Assembly: GCF_037023745.1 (NCBI RefSeq) | Contig: NZ_CP146101.1 | Location: 4,890,001-4,954,000, forward strand | Reading direction: 5' to 3' | From: Streptomyces sp. SCSIO 30461 | GTDB lineage: Bacteria > Actinomycetota > Actinomycetes > Streptomycetales > Streptomycetaceae | Length of the DNA: 64,000 bases | Shown: positions 17,337 to 25,615 of the stretch, piece after piece | Layout of the letters: every line of letters starts with the position of its first letter | Numbering within the stretch: position 1 is the first letter of the stretch | The notes under the pieces: generated by a model | Seen by the model: only the letters and a program-made list of their open reading frames with translations | The model's database searches: none | Told to the model about the DNA's origin: nothing | Position numbers and translations under genes: made by a program

Positions 17337-18922
17337 CGCTCGACGTACAGCGCATCGGGCGGCCGGGGCGGCCCCCGCTGAAGCAGGCGTGGGGCCTGGC
17401 CGGCCTCGGGGGGATCGCGCTCTACGTCTCGTTCCCGCCGATCGGCCTGTGGTTTCTCGCACCGGTGGGACCGGCGCTCCTGCTGATCGCGGTCCGGGGG
17501 CGGTCCGCCCGGTCCGCCTTCACCGTGGGAGCCGTCTTCGGCGCCTTCTTCTTCGGCCCCCTGATCGCCTGGCTCGCCAACCTCGCCGTGGTCGCGTGGC
17601 TCGCCCTGACCGCGGCACAGTCTCTGATCGTGGCCCTGGCGACCATGCTGCTGCCGCGTCTGCTGCGGCTGCCCGGCTGGCCGTTGCTCGCCGCTTCCTG
17701 GTGGGTGGCGGTGGAGGCCGTGCGCGGACGGGCTCCGCTCGGCGGCTTCCCCTGGGGGCGGCTCGCCTTCGGCCAGGCCGACGCGCCGTGGGTCGACTGG
17801 GCGGCCGTCGGCGGCGCTCCCGCGCTCACCTTCGTCACAGCGCTCATCGGCTCGCTGCTGATGTACGGCATCACGGCGCGCCGGGCCGCGCGCGTGCGCG
17901 CCTGGGCGATCACCGCCTGCGGCACGGTCGCTCTCGCCTTGTCCTCGTCCCTGATCCCCGACGCGGCGGCGAGCGGCAGGAGCGCTGTGGTCGCGGTCGT
18001 GCAGGGCAACGTGGAACGCGCGCGGACTCTGGAGGAGCAGGCGCGTGTACGCGGTGTCGCCGAGAACCATGCCCGTGAGACCAGGAAGCTGGCCGACGAT
18101 GTCCGGGCGGGCAGGGTTCCGCGCCCGGACGTGGTCCTGTGGCCGGAGAACGCGCTGGACAGCGACCCCGAGGCCGACCCCGAGCTGGGCGGGCTCGTCG
18201 CGGACTCGGTCCGCGAGCTGGAGGCGCCGCTGCTGATCGGCGCGATCCTCGATGGGCCAGGGGACCGCTCGTACAACGCCGGGCAGCTCTGGCTTCCCGG
18301 GCAGGGACCTGTGGCCGCGTACGCGAAGCGGCAGCTGGTCCCGTTCGGCGAGTACATCCCGGCCCGGTCTGTCCTCGGCGGGCTCGGCGCTCTGCAGCTC
18401 ATCCCCCGGGACTTCGCCCCCGGCTCGTCCCAGGCCCCGCTGCCCGCCGGCCCCGTCTGGCTCGGTGACGTGATCTGTTACGAGATCGCGTACGACGGCC
18501 GGGTGCGGGACACCGTGCGGGCCGGCGCGAACCTCCTCGTCGTCCAGACCAACAACGCGACGTATGAGCGGGGCTTCCAGGGCGGACAGTCGGAGCAGCA
18601 GCTGGCGATGGCCCGCATCCGGGCCATCGAACACGGCCGTGCCGTCGCCCTCGCCTCGACGAGCGGGGTCAGCGCCATCGTGAGGCCGGACGGGACGGTC
18701 TCGGACCGGCTCGGAACGTGGCGCGGGGGCTACCTGGTGGAGCGGGTCCCGCTCCTGGGCGAGCGGACCATCGCAGCAAGCCTGGGCGGGTGGCCGGAGG
18801 CTCTGCTCGGCGCCCCGGCTCTGCTCGGCCTGATTCGGCGGCGCAAGCGGGCCCACACGCTGTCGGCCACGTCGGCCTGCCTGCCGAATGACGAGCAGGC
18901 TTTTACTAATCTCCTTAGATGA
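17333..18922 (+). CDS. lnt: apolipoprotein N-acyltransferase
   Basis: The 529-residue protein has an N-terminal multi-span domain and a C-terminal nitrilase (CN hydrolase) domain with the catalytic triad E272 (WPENALDSDPE), K332 (YAKRQLVPFGEYIP) and C382 (GDVICYEIAYDG). Lnt adds the third acyl chain to lipoproteins in the membrane. The GTG start overlaps the previous stop codon by four bases; the earlier in-frame GTG at 17318 is less likely. The operator for lgt is embedded in its last codons. Streptomycetes often carry more than one Lnt; this copy sits with metal genes and may serve the local lipoproteins. Confidence 0.93.
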   Translation: MTLDVQRIGRPGRPPLKQAWGLAGLGGIALYVSFPPIGLWFLAPVGPALLLIAVRGRSARSAFTVGAVFGAFFFGPLIAWLANLAVVAWLALTAAQSLIVALATMLLPRLLRLPGWPLLAASWWVAVEAVRGRAPLGGFPWGRLAFGQADAPWVDWAAVGGAPALTFVTALIGSLLMYGITARRAARVRAWAITACGTVALALSSSLIPDAAASGRSAVVAVVQGNVERARTLEEQARVRGVAENHARETRKLADDVRAGRVPRPDVVLWPENALDSDPEADPELGGLVADSVRELEAPLLIGAILDGPGDRSYNAGQLWLPGQGPVAAYAKRQLVPFGEYIPARSVLGGLGALQLIPRDFAPGSSQAPLPAGPVWLGDVICYEIAYDGRVRDTVRAGANLLVVQTNNATYERGFQGGQSEQQLAMARIRAIEHGRAVALASTSGVSAIVRPDGTVSDRLGTWRGGYLVERVPLLGERTIAASLGGWPEALLGAPALLGLIRRRKRAHTLSATSACLPNDEQAFTNLLR

Positions 18923-18934
18923 AGGCTTTAGGGT
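18906..18934 (+). promoter_or_regulatory. operator and leaderless promoter of lgt
   Basis: CTAA-TCTCC-TTAG (18906-18918) has the same half-sites and 5-base spacing as the dyad before the L,D-transpeptidase gene. It occupies the expected -35 position (17 bases from the -10). The -10 box TAGGGT (18929-18934) is followed by exactly six bases and the ATG of lgt. The whole promoter overlaps the 3' end of lnt. Confidence 0.55.
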
Positions 18935-18940
18935 GAAATC

Positions 18941-19804
18941 ATGGAGTTTGCTTACCTGCCCAGCCCGTCGACCGGGGTCCTCTACCTTGGGGCCCTTCCG
19001 CTGCGGGCGTACGCCTTCTGCATCATCGTCGGCGTCTTCGTCGCGGTCTGGCTCGGCAACCGGCGCTGGGTGGCGCGGGGCGGAGAGAAGGGCGTCATCG
19101 CGGACGTCGCCATCTGGGCTGTGCCCTTCGGCATCGTCGGCGGGCGGCTTTACCACGTGATCACCAGCCCCGACGCGTACTTCGGCGAGGGCGGCGAGCC
19201 GATCCGCGCCCTGTACGTCTGGGAGGGTGGCCTCGGCATCTGGGGTGCGATCGCCCTGGGCGGCGTCGGCGCCTGGATCGGCTGCCGGAAGTACGTCATC
19301 TCCTTCCCGGCCTTCGCGGACGCGGTCGCGCCCGGGATCGCCCTGGCCCAGGGGATCGGCCGCTGGGGCAACTGGTTCAACCAGGAGCTCTACGGCCGCC
19401 CCACCACACTCCCCTGGGGCCTGGAGATCGACCGCGCCAACCGCCCGGACGACATGCTCGACGTGGCGACGTACCATCCCACCTTCCTCTACGAGTCCCT
19501 GTGGGACGTGGGCGTGGCCGTGCTGGTCATCTGGGCGGGCCGCCGCTTCGCGCTCGGACACGGCAGGACGTTCGCCCTGTACGTCGCGGCGTACACCGTC
19601 GGGCGCTTCTGGATCGAATACCTGCGCATCGACGAGGCCCAGATGTTCCTCGGCCTGCGACTCAACAACTGGACCTCCGTCGTGGTCTTCCTGGGCACCG
19701 TCACCTACCTCGTGATCTCGGCCCGCCGGCGGCCGGGCGTCGAAGACGTGTCGCGGCCGGAGAGCCCGAGTGACACCCCAACCCAACAGACCACCGCAGC
19801 CTGA
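18941..19804 (+). CDS. lgt: prolipoprotein diacylglyceryl transferase
   Basis: The 287-residue protein has about seven membrane spans and Lgt signatures: GGRLYHVITSPDAYF, WEGGLGIWGAIALGG and the hallmark IGRWGNWFNQELYG. Lgt transfers diacylglycerol to the lipobox cysteine, the first step in lipoprotein maturation. Its promoter lies in the end of lnt and appears leaderless. Together with lnt and several lipoprotein genes (DUF305, L,D-transpeptidase, cupredoxin, Rieske) it forms a local lipoprotein assembly set. It may be a second copy in the genome; this cannot be seen here. Confidence 0.95.
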   Translation: MEFAYLPSPSTGVLYLGALPLRAYAFCIIVGVFVAVWLGNRRWVARGGEKGVIADVAIWAVPFGIVGGRLYHVITSPDAYFGEGGEPIRALYVWEGGLGIWGAIALGGVGAWIGCRKYVISFPAFADAVAPGIALAQGIGRWGNWFNQELYGRPTTLPWGLEIDRANRPDDMLDVATYHPTFLYESLWDVGVAVLVIWAGRRFALGHGRTFALYVAAYTVGRFWIEYLRIDEAQMFLGLRLNNWTSVVVFLGTVTYLVISARRRPGVEDVSRPESPSDTPTQQTTAA

Positions 19805-19817
19805 CCCCGAGGCGGAC

Positions 19818-20048
19818 ATGAGCGACAAGACCAAGATCAGCAAGATGCACGCCCGTTCGGTACCGAACCGGATCGTCGGCTGGACCCTGTTCTGGCTCGG
19901 GTTGATCGTCCTCGCGCTCAACTGGATCGAGGAGTTCAGCAAGTTGGACGTCCTGCCCGGCGGCCACTCCCCGTTCTACCTGGCCGGCGGCATCCTGGCC
20001 GCGATCATCGGCCTCTGGCGCGCCGGAGTCATGGACGCCAAGCACTAG
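19818..20048 (+). CDS. small two-span membrane protein
   Basis: The 76-residue protein has two hydrophobic helices (IVGWTLFWLGLIVLALNWIE and PFYLAGGILAAIIGLWRAGV) joined by a short loop. The ATG at 19818 has GAGG close upstream; a GTG at 19770, inside lgt, is an alternative that would add 16 residues. It follows lgt by 13 bases and is probably co-transcribed. I do not recognise the family. Confidence 0.6.
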   Translation: MSDKTKISKMHARSVPNRIVGWTLFWLGLIVLALNWIEEFSKLDVLPGGHSPFYLAGGILAAIIGLWRAGVMDAKH

Positions 20049-20293
20049 CCGGCACCGGAGCCGGCCGGGAATGGCAGCAACATCCGGTTTCGTACCGCCG
20101 TGGTGAAGACCGGCAGCGGATGGGCGGCCTCGCACGAGGCCGGAGGAGGTTACCGAGCCGCCGTGCGCACGTGCGGGTGAGCGACGGGGCGACCGGCCGA
20201 GTTCCGACGTGCCGGACCGGCCCGCAGGGGAGGCTGGTTACGAGCCGCGGTCTGACCGCCCGGCCCCTCTCGCTCGCCTCACCAGGGATTTCC

Positions 20294-20695
20294 ATGCCTC
20301 TTCTCCCCCGCTCGCACGGGGTCGGCGTCGCCGTACTCGGCTTCCTGTGTCTCGCGCCGCTCGTCACCGGCTGTGGAGACGGCGACGGCGGTACGTCTCC
20401 CACCGCGCCCAGCACGCCGTCCGCGAGCCCCACAGTGGCCGCCATCGACCGGATCGCCATCCAGGGTTTCGCCTTCAAGCCGGCGGATCTGATGGTCCGC
20501 CCCGGGGCGACCATCACTGTGGTCAACCAGGACTCGGCTCCTCACACGGTCACGGCCACGGAGGGCGAGGCGTTCGACACCGGCGAGATCGCGGGCGGGA
20601 AGTCGACCACCTTCACCGCCCCGGACGGGCCCGGCACGTACCCCTTCTTCTGCTCGATCCACCCGAACATGAAGGCGACACTCACAGTCGCCTGA
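20294..20695 (+). CDS. cupredoxin lipoprotein (type 1 copper)
   Basis: The 133-residue protein has a lipoprotein signal with lipobox LVTGC (Cys27), a Ser/Thr/Pro linker and a plastocyanin-like domain. The type 1 copper ligands are all present: H84 (SAPHTVTA), C120, H123 and M126 (FFCSIHPNM). It should carry electrons or bind copper outside the membrane. The start is set by the signal peptide and an AGGGA upstream. Maturation by the Lgt/Lnt pair encoded just before it is likely. Confidence 0.9.
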   Translation: MPLLPRSHGVGVAVLGFLCLAPLVTGCGDGDGGTSPTAPSTPSASPTVAAIDRIAIQGFAFKPADLMVRPGATITVVNQDSAPHTVTATEGEAFDTGEIAGGKSTTFTAPDGPGTYPFFCSIHPNMKATLTVA

Positions 20696-20763
20696 ATCGC
20701 GTGAGCGGCGCCGCCGTCCCTACGATGGAAGGGATGACCGCGGCCCCAGGAGGTGTGCCGCTC

Positions 20764-21097
20764 ATGGGATATCCGGGTTCGGACGACAAGTCGGCCGCTC
20801 GTCGTGCACAGGCGGAGGAGCCGCGCCGAGCGGAGCGCGCGGGAGCACCGTAGGCGGGTGACCACGTTCGCCGTCTCGGCGGCGATTCTGGCGGCGGCCG
20901 TCGGCGGTGTCGGGTACCTCGTGTCGACGAGTGACGACTCGGGCGGGAGTCGGGCCGCTCCGATCGCGGGCGAGCGCACATGGTCCGACCTGGGCAGGAA
21001 CCACGTCACCGGTGGCGTCACCTACCCGATGACCCCGCCCGCCGGTGGTGATCACGACCCTGGCTGGCAGAACTGCGATCGCACCATCAGAAAGTGA
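20764..21097 (+). pseudogene. truncated DUF3105 protein gene
   Basis: The frame starting at ATG 20764 reads a typical head (KSAARRAQAEEPRRAERA), shifts frame near 20839, continues with one membrane helix (FAVSAAILAAAVGGVGYLV) and the start of the DUF3105 domain (HVTGGVTYPMTPPAGGDHDP, WQNCD), then stops after RTIRK. The second half of the domain, with its conserved His residues, is missing. It is damaged at both ends. Confidence 0.7.
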
Positions 21098-21105
21098 GGC
21101 ACCCC

Positions 21106-21513
21106 ATGACCACGGCCAAGGACATCCTCGCCACCTACCCGGCCGATCTCGGAAACATCGACCAGGACAAGCTCGCACGCTGCGTCGAGGCATGCACGAT
21201 GTGCGCCCAGGTGTGTACGGCGTGCGCGGACGCGTGTCTGTCCGAAGGAATGGTCGGCGACCTGATCAAGTGCATCCGCACCGACATGGACTGCGCCGAC
21301 ATCTGCAACGTCACCGCTTCGGTGCTGTCCCGTCACACGGGCTACGACGCCAACGTCACCGCCGCGCTGCTCAAGGCGTGCGCGGTGGCCTGCAAGGCGT
21401 GCGGCGACGAATGCGCGTCACACGCGGACATGCACGACCACTGCCGCCTGTGCGCGGAGGCGTGCCGGGCCTGCGAAGCAGCATGCGACGAACTCCTCGC
21501 GGCCCTGGGCTGA
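21106..21513 (+). CDS. four-helix-bundle copper-storage protein (Csp/DUF326 type)
   Basis: The 135-residue protein contains 18 cysteines arranged as CxxxC and CxxC pairs along predicted helices (CVEACTMCAQVCTACADAC near the start, HCRLCAEACRACEAAC near the end), plus His residues. This is the pattern of Csp-type four-helix bundles that store many Cu(I) ions inside the bundle. There is no signal peptide, so it should act in the cytoplasm, like Csp3. GAGG lies 8 bases before the ATG. It is one of the strongest pointers to copper as the metal of the region. Confidence 0.92.
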   Translation: MTTAKDILATYPADLGNIDQDKLARCVEACTMCAQVCTACADACLSEGMVGDLIKCIRTDMDCADICNVTASVLSRHTGYDANVTAALLKACAVACKACGDECASHADMHDHCRLCAEACRACEAACDELLAALG

Positions 21514-21558
21514 CTAACGACAGGGGCCCAGGCTGTCCGCTCCGCACGGCGGCGCCGG

Positions 21559-21849
21559 GACGGTTCCTGTCTCCTCACTCTGGTGTGGGAAATGCACGAG
21601 GGGCACTTCGGGGACGTGCGGCTCGACGGCCTCGCGCTCGTAGCGCCGGGCGAGTTCGCCAGCAGCATGTGGGCGGAGAACACTGATTCCCTTATGAGCG
21701 TGATGTCCTATGCGGACGCCAAGGGAACTCCCTCGCAGCGCGACGCGCTGGAACACATCTTCCGGGGCGATGTCAGAGGATGGCCCGGCACCTTCGTTTC
21801 GCTGATCTGCGACGTGCGCGAGGGACGGTACGCGCCGATCAAACGGTAG
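21559..21849 (+). pseudogene. DUF1326-like fragment, N-terminus missing
   Basis: From about 21559 the frame reads DGSCLLTLVWEMHEGHFGDV and continues with DGLALVAPGEFASSMW and QRDALEHIFRGDVRGWPG. This matches the middle and end of DUF1326 proteins. Their N-terminal Cys motifs (CNC..CPC) are absent, and upstream codons are unrelated. A GTG at 21583 could still be used, but the protein would be incomplete. Confidence 0.55.
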
Positions 21850-21932
21850 TCGAACGAGCCGCCGGGCTTGATGTCGCGCTGGGTGAGGCCCGGGACGCCG
21901 TCCATGTCGTTGCGGAGGGCGAGCCCGTGCCA
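21843..21932 (-). pseudogene. fragment of a multicopper oxidase gene
   Basis: On the minus strand this reads WHGLALRNDMDGVPGLTQRD then IKPGGSFDYR. This is the type 2/3 copper-site region of a multicopper oxidase and is nearly identical in pattern to the intact gene at 25616 (WHGVALRNDMDGVPDVTQKA). Nothing of the gene remains on either side; it abuts the end of the DUF1326-like fragment. Confidence 0.65.
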
Positions 21933-21982
21933 CCTCTAGTGCGAGCGACGAGGTACGGGAAATGACCAGCTGATCTGCCTCG

Positions 21983-22645
21983 TCAGGCCACACCGTGGGC
22001 GGTCGTCGCGGCGACCGCACGCCGGGATCGCCACATCGAGACGACGGTGAGCGCCGTCAGCGCGACCATGACGCCGGCCGAGATCAGGAACGCCGGCGAG
22101 GTCGGCGACGAGGCGGAGGCTCCGGCGACCACGTAGGCAGCCGTACCGGGCAAAACACCCAGCGCCGTGGCGGCGGCAAAGGAGCGCAGCCGTACGCCGG
22201 AGAAGGCAGCGGCGAAGTTGACCGCCGGGAAGGGGACGCCGGGCACCGCCCTCAGCAGGAACACGCTACGAAAGCCCTGCTGGGTGAGCCGCCGGTCCAG
22301 GGCCGCCAGCACCTTCCCCTTCAGGAACGGCTGCAGCGCCTCGCGCCCGAGGCCCCGTCCCAGCCTGAAGGCCAGGACCGCGCCGAGCGTCGTCCCTGCC
22401 ACCGCCAGCAGCAGCCCCTCCGGGGCGCCGAAGAGGACCCCGGCCGCCACGTTGAGCACGGGCTTCGGGAAGAACGCCAGGGTGGCGATCGCGAACACGA
22501 GCACGAAGGCGAGCCCCGCCCAGACGGGCGGAACCTCGGAGGTGAGCTCCTGCGAGAGGACGCGCTGGGGGCTCCACAGGAGGAGGGAACCGGCCGCCGC
22601 TGCCAGGATCGCGACGAGCAGACCCAGCCGGACGGACGGTGTCAT
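21983..22645 (-). CDS. TVP38/TMEM64 (VTT domain) membrane protein
   Basis: The 220-residue protein has about five spans and the VTT/DedA-like core: FPKPVLNVAAGVLFGAPEG, GTTLGAVLAFRLGRGLGREA and the LRAVPGVPFPAVNFAAAFSG loop. The family is thought to act in lipid handling or small-molecule transport; the precise role is unknown. ATG 22645 is taken as the start; a GTG at 22711 would add 22 Arg-rich residues. It is close to a truncated MFS gene upstream. Confidence 0.82.
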   Translation of the reverse strand: MTPSVRLGLLVAILAAAAGSLLLWSPQRVLSQELTSEVPPVWAGLAFVLVFAIATLAFFPKPVLNVAAGVLFGAPEGLLLAVAGTTLGAVLAFRLGRGLGREALQPFLKGKVLAALDRRLTQQGFRSVFLLRAVPGVPFPAVNFAAAFSGVRLRSFAAATALGVLPGTAAYVVAGASASSPTSPAFLISAGVMVALTALTVVSMWRSRRAVAATTAHGVA

Positions 22646-22732
22646 ACGCACACGCCGAGTGTACGTGGCCGGCGTCAGGCCGGGCCGGTGGCGACGGACG
22701 CGCGTAACCACGCCGGGCCGGAACCGGGGAGC

Positions 22733-23190
22733 TCAGTGTGAGCGGCTCGAGGCTCGTTGTCGCCGCTGCCGGGGTTCGTCGTGAATGGTCACCGCCGCGA
22801 GTACCGCGGCGGCCAGCGCGATCGCGGCGTTGACCTGGAAGCCGGCTGCGATGCCGTCCGCGAACGCCTTGGGGTCGACGGAATCCGCCAGGTCACCTGG
22901 CCATTGCGCGGCCACGACCGCGCCCATGACGGCGATCCCGAGCGAGAGGCCGAGCATCCGGGAGGCGTTCAGGGTGCCGCTGGCGGTGTCGGCGTGTGCC
23001 GGTGGCACGTTGCCCATCGTCGCCGTCGTGACGGGGGTGGTGGTCCGTGCGATGCCCATGCCGGTGATGAGGAACCCCGGGAGCAGCTGACTCACTCCCC
23101 ACCCCGGGTCGATGCCGGCCAGGACGAGGAGCCCCGCCGCCGTCAGAACCATGCCGACGGTGATCAGGGGCCGGGCGCCGGTCGCGCAGC
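22733..23190 (-). pseudogene. C-terminal fragment of a DHA2-type MFS transporter
   Basis: This reads as the last quarter of an EmrB/QacA-type drug exporter (RPLITVGMVLTAAGLLVLAG, ASGTLNASRMLGLSLGIAVMG). The frame has no family sequence before about 23190, where it meets a GalT-like fragment on the other strand. An ATG at 23152 exists, but about three quarters of the transporter is missing. Confidence 0.75.
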
Positions 23191-23538
23191 GCCCCTTACG
23201 AGACCTGGATCGTGCCCCGCCGCCACCAGGCTTCCTTCGCCGACGCGCCCGACGAGATCATCGAGGAGACCGCAGCCGTGCTGCGCCGTCCGCTCGTCGC
23301 CCTGCGCGGCCTGCTCGGAGACGTCCCCTACAACTACGCGCTCATCAGCGCACCCAACGGCGAAGAGGCCACCGCCTACTTCGCGTGGCACCTTCAGCTG
23401 GTGCCTCGGCTGTCTGCCATCGCCGGATTCGAACTCGGCAGCGGGATGGCCGTCAATCCCGTCCCTCCCGAGGACGCCGCCGCTCAACTGCGTCGGGCCC
23501 TGGCCGAACAGCCCTTGCGTCAGGGTCTGCGCGGATAG
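23190..23538 (+). pseudogene. C-terminal fragment of a GalT-like uridylyltransferase
   Basis: From about 23190 this reads APYETWIVPRRHQASF, then VPYNYALISAPNG, FAWHLQLVPRLSAIAGFELG and MAVNPVPPEDAAAQLR. These are the metal- and substrate-site motifs of the second half of galactose-1-phosphate uridylyltransferases. The first half is absent. The junction with the MFS fragment marks an old rearrangement. Confidence 0.75.
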
Positions 23539-23680
23539 GAACACCGGGACGGCCACGCTTCCCGGCCACGGGGTCGACCCGTGGGACAGTGGAAGGCGGC
23601 TCACGCGGAACGGCTCCTCGCCAGGGCGAGGGCCGACGCGGAGTCCGACGAGACGCCCACGGACACATAAGGACGTCGAG

Positions 23681-24400
23681 ATGAGCGAGGGCCTGGTCGC
23701 GGCGCCGTCCCAGCGTGCCCTGGTGGTCGACGACGAGGTGGAGTTGGCCCGGCTGGTCGGTGACTACCTGTCCCGCGAGGGGTTCGCGGTCGACGTCGCG
23801 CACGACGGGGAGCACGCCCTCCGGCTGGCCCGAGCCGCAGCGCCGGACGTGGTGGTGCTCGACGTGATGATGCCCGGCATCGACGGCATGGAGGTGTGCC
23901 GACAGCTGCGCACCTTCACCGACGCCTACGTCATCATGCTGACCGCGCGGGCCGAGGAGGTCGACAAGATCGTCGGCCTGTCGGTGGGCGCCGACGACTA
24001 CCTGACCAAGCCGTTCAGCCCCAGGGAGCTCGTCGCCCGGGTCAAGGCGATGCTGCGCCGGCCCCGGGCCTCGCAGGCGGGGGCGAAGCACGCGCCACCG
24101 GTGCGCCGGTTCGGCGAGCTGACGATCGACCCCGAGGCCCGGGAGGTCACCGTCGCGGACCGCCGGGTGGAGCTCACCCGGCTGGAGTTCGACCTGCTGG
24201 AAGCGCTGTCGGCCCGCCCACGCATGGCCTTCAGCCGCCGGCAGCTGATCGAGCAGGTCTGGGCGAAGGGCTGGGGCGGCGACGAACACGTCGTCGACGT
24301 CCACATCGCGCACCTGCGGCGCAAGCTCAAAGACGCCCCGTCCGCGCCCCGCTATGTGATGACCGTGCGCGGCGTCGGCTACCGGATGGGGCCCGGCTGA
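23681..24400 (+). CDS. OmpR-family response regulator
   Basis: The 239-residue protein has a receiver domain with phospho-acceptor D61 (VVVLDVMMPG) and K110 (DDYLTKPFSPREL), and an OmpR-type winged helix with the recognition region HVVDVHIAHLRRKL. AAGGA lies 7 bases before the ATG. Its stop overlaps the ATG of the kinase gene (TGATG). The kinase and the multicopper oxidase follow directly, so a copper- or envelope-stress-responsive system (CutRS/CopRS-like) is likely by context. Confidence 0.93.
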   Translation: MSEGLVAAPSQRALVVDDEVELARLVGDYLSREGFAVDVAHDGEHALRLARAAAPDVVVLDVMMPGIDGMEVCRQLRTFTDAYVIMLTARAEEVDKIVGLSVGADDYLTKPFSPRELVARVKAMLRRPRASQAGAKHAPPVRRFGELTIDPEAREVTVADRRVELTRLEFDLLEALSARPRMAFSRRQLIEQVWAKGWGGDEHVVDVHIAHLRRKLKDAPSAPRYVMTVRGVGYRMGPG

Positions 24401-25503
24401 TGCCCCGACGGCTGGGCCTGACCGGTCAGCTGGTGCTCGCCCAGCTGCTCGCGGTCCTGGCCGGAGCCGCCGCCCTCGCCGCCGTCGCCCTCGCCATCGG
24501 CCCGCCCCTGTTCCGCAGCCACGTCCGCCGTGCGGTCGGCGCCGTCTCCCCACAGCTGTCCGATCACCTGCAGGACGCCTTCCTCGCCGCAGGCGGCATC
24601 TCCGTCGGCATCGGCATGGCCGCCTTCCTGCTCGCCGCCGTCACCGCCGGCCTGCTCATCACCCGCAGGATCTCCCGTCCCGTCAGGGCCCTCGCCGACG
24701 CGGCGGCCCGCCTGGCCGCCGGCGACCACAGCACCCGCCTGGGTCCGACAGGGCTCGGGGCGGACTTCGACACCCTCACCGACGCCTTCAACACCATGGC
24801 CACCGCGTTGGAAAGCACCGAACAGACCCGCCGACGACTGCTCGGTGACGTGGCGCATGAACTGCGCACCCCGCTGGCGACCATCGAGGCGTATCTGGAG
24901 GGGCTCGCCGACGGGGTGCGCACGCTCGACGCACAGACCCTGAGCGTGCTGGGCACGCAGACCGCCCGGCTGCACCGGCTGGTCGAGGACATCTCCCTGG
25001 TCTCCCGCGCCGAGGAACAGCAGCTCGCGCTGGCGCGGGCGATCGTCCCTGCCGGGCGGCTGGTCGAGGCCGCCGCGTCTGCTACCCGTCCCGCGTACCA
25101 GGCCAAGGGCGTGCACCTGCGCCTCGCCGTCAGTCCCCACGCCCCTGCTGTGGACGTGGACGAGGACCGGGTCGTCCAGGTGCTCGTCAACCTCCTCACC
25201 AACGCGCTGCGCCACACTCCCACCGGCGGCACGGTCACCATCACCGCCGAACCCGCCGAGACGGGCGCGCTGCTGCTCAGTGTGGCCGACACCGGAGAGG
25301 GCATCGCCGCGGAACACCTGCCGCACATCTTCGAGCGGTTCTACCGAGCCGACCCCGCCCGCGACCGTGCGCACGGCGGCTCCGGCATCGGCCTGGCCAT
25401 CGCCCGCGCTCTCGTCCAGGCCCACGGAGGCACGATCACCGCGAGCAGCCAGGGACCCGGCACCGGCGCCGTCTTCCGGATCAGCCTGCCGGCCGCTCCG
25501 TGA
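24400..25503 (+). CDS. sensor histidine kinase
   Basis: The 367-residue protein has two transmembrane helices (about 13-34 and 67-87) enclosing a very short extracytoplasmic loop of about 30 residues, a HAMP domain (RRISRPVRALADAAARLAAG), the phospho-accepting His153 in GDVAHELRTPLATIEAYLEG, and ATP-binding boxes (NLLTNALRHTP, DTGEGIAAEHLPHIFERFYR, GGSGIGLAIARALVQAHGG). The short loop resembles kinases that sense a membrane or metal signal rather than a large ligand. It is co-translated with the response regulator. Confidence 0.93.
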   Translation: MPRRLGLTGQLVLAQLLAVLAGAAALAAVALAIGPPLFRSHVRRAVGAVSPQLSDHLQDAFLAAGGISVGIGMAAFLLAAVTAGLLITRRISRPVRALADAAARLAAGDHSTRLGPTGLGADFDTLTDAFNTMATALESTEQTRRRLLGDVAHELRTPLATIEAYLEGLADGVRTLDAQTLSVLGTQTARLHRLVEDISLVSRAEEQQLALARAIVPAGRLVEAAASATRPAYQAKGVHLRLAVSPHAPAVDVDEDRVVQVLVNLLTNALRHTPTGGTVTITAEPAETGALLLSVADTGEGIAAEHLPHIFERFYRADPARDRAHGGSGIGLAIARALVQAHGGTITASSQGPGTGAVFRISLPAAP

Positions 25504-25615
25504 CGTGTGAACGCCGTCCGTTCGGGGCGGCCCGGCGGCTTGAGGCAAGCAGCGTCGAACCTTGACGGAATCTTCGTAAACGCCCGGAACCATCGGTGCC
25601 AGGAGGTTTCATTCC

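Noticed and set aside
17015..19942. A 975-codon open frame on the minus strand
   Set aside because: It runs antisense through the CPxC, lnt and lgt genes, whose plus-strand products have clear catalytic motifs. The minus frame has no family features and arises from high GC.
20900..23700. CRISPR array, tRNA or insertion sequence as the cause of the debris
   Set aside because: I saw no regularly spaced repeats, no tRNA cloverleaf and no transposase motif in this stretch.
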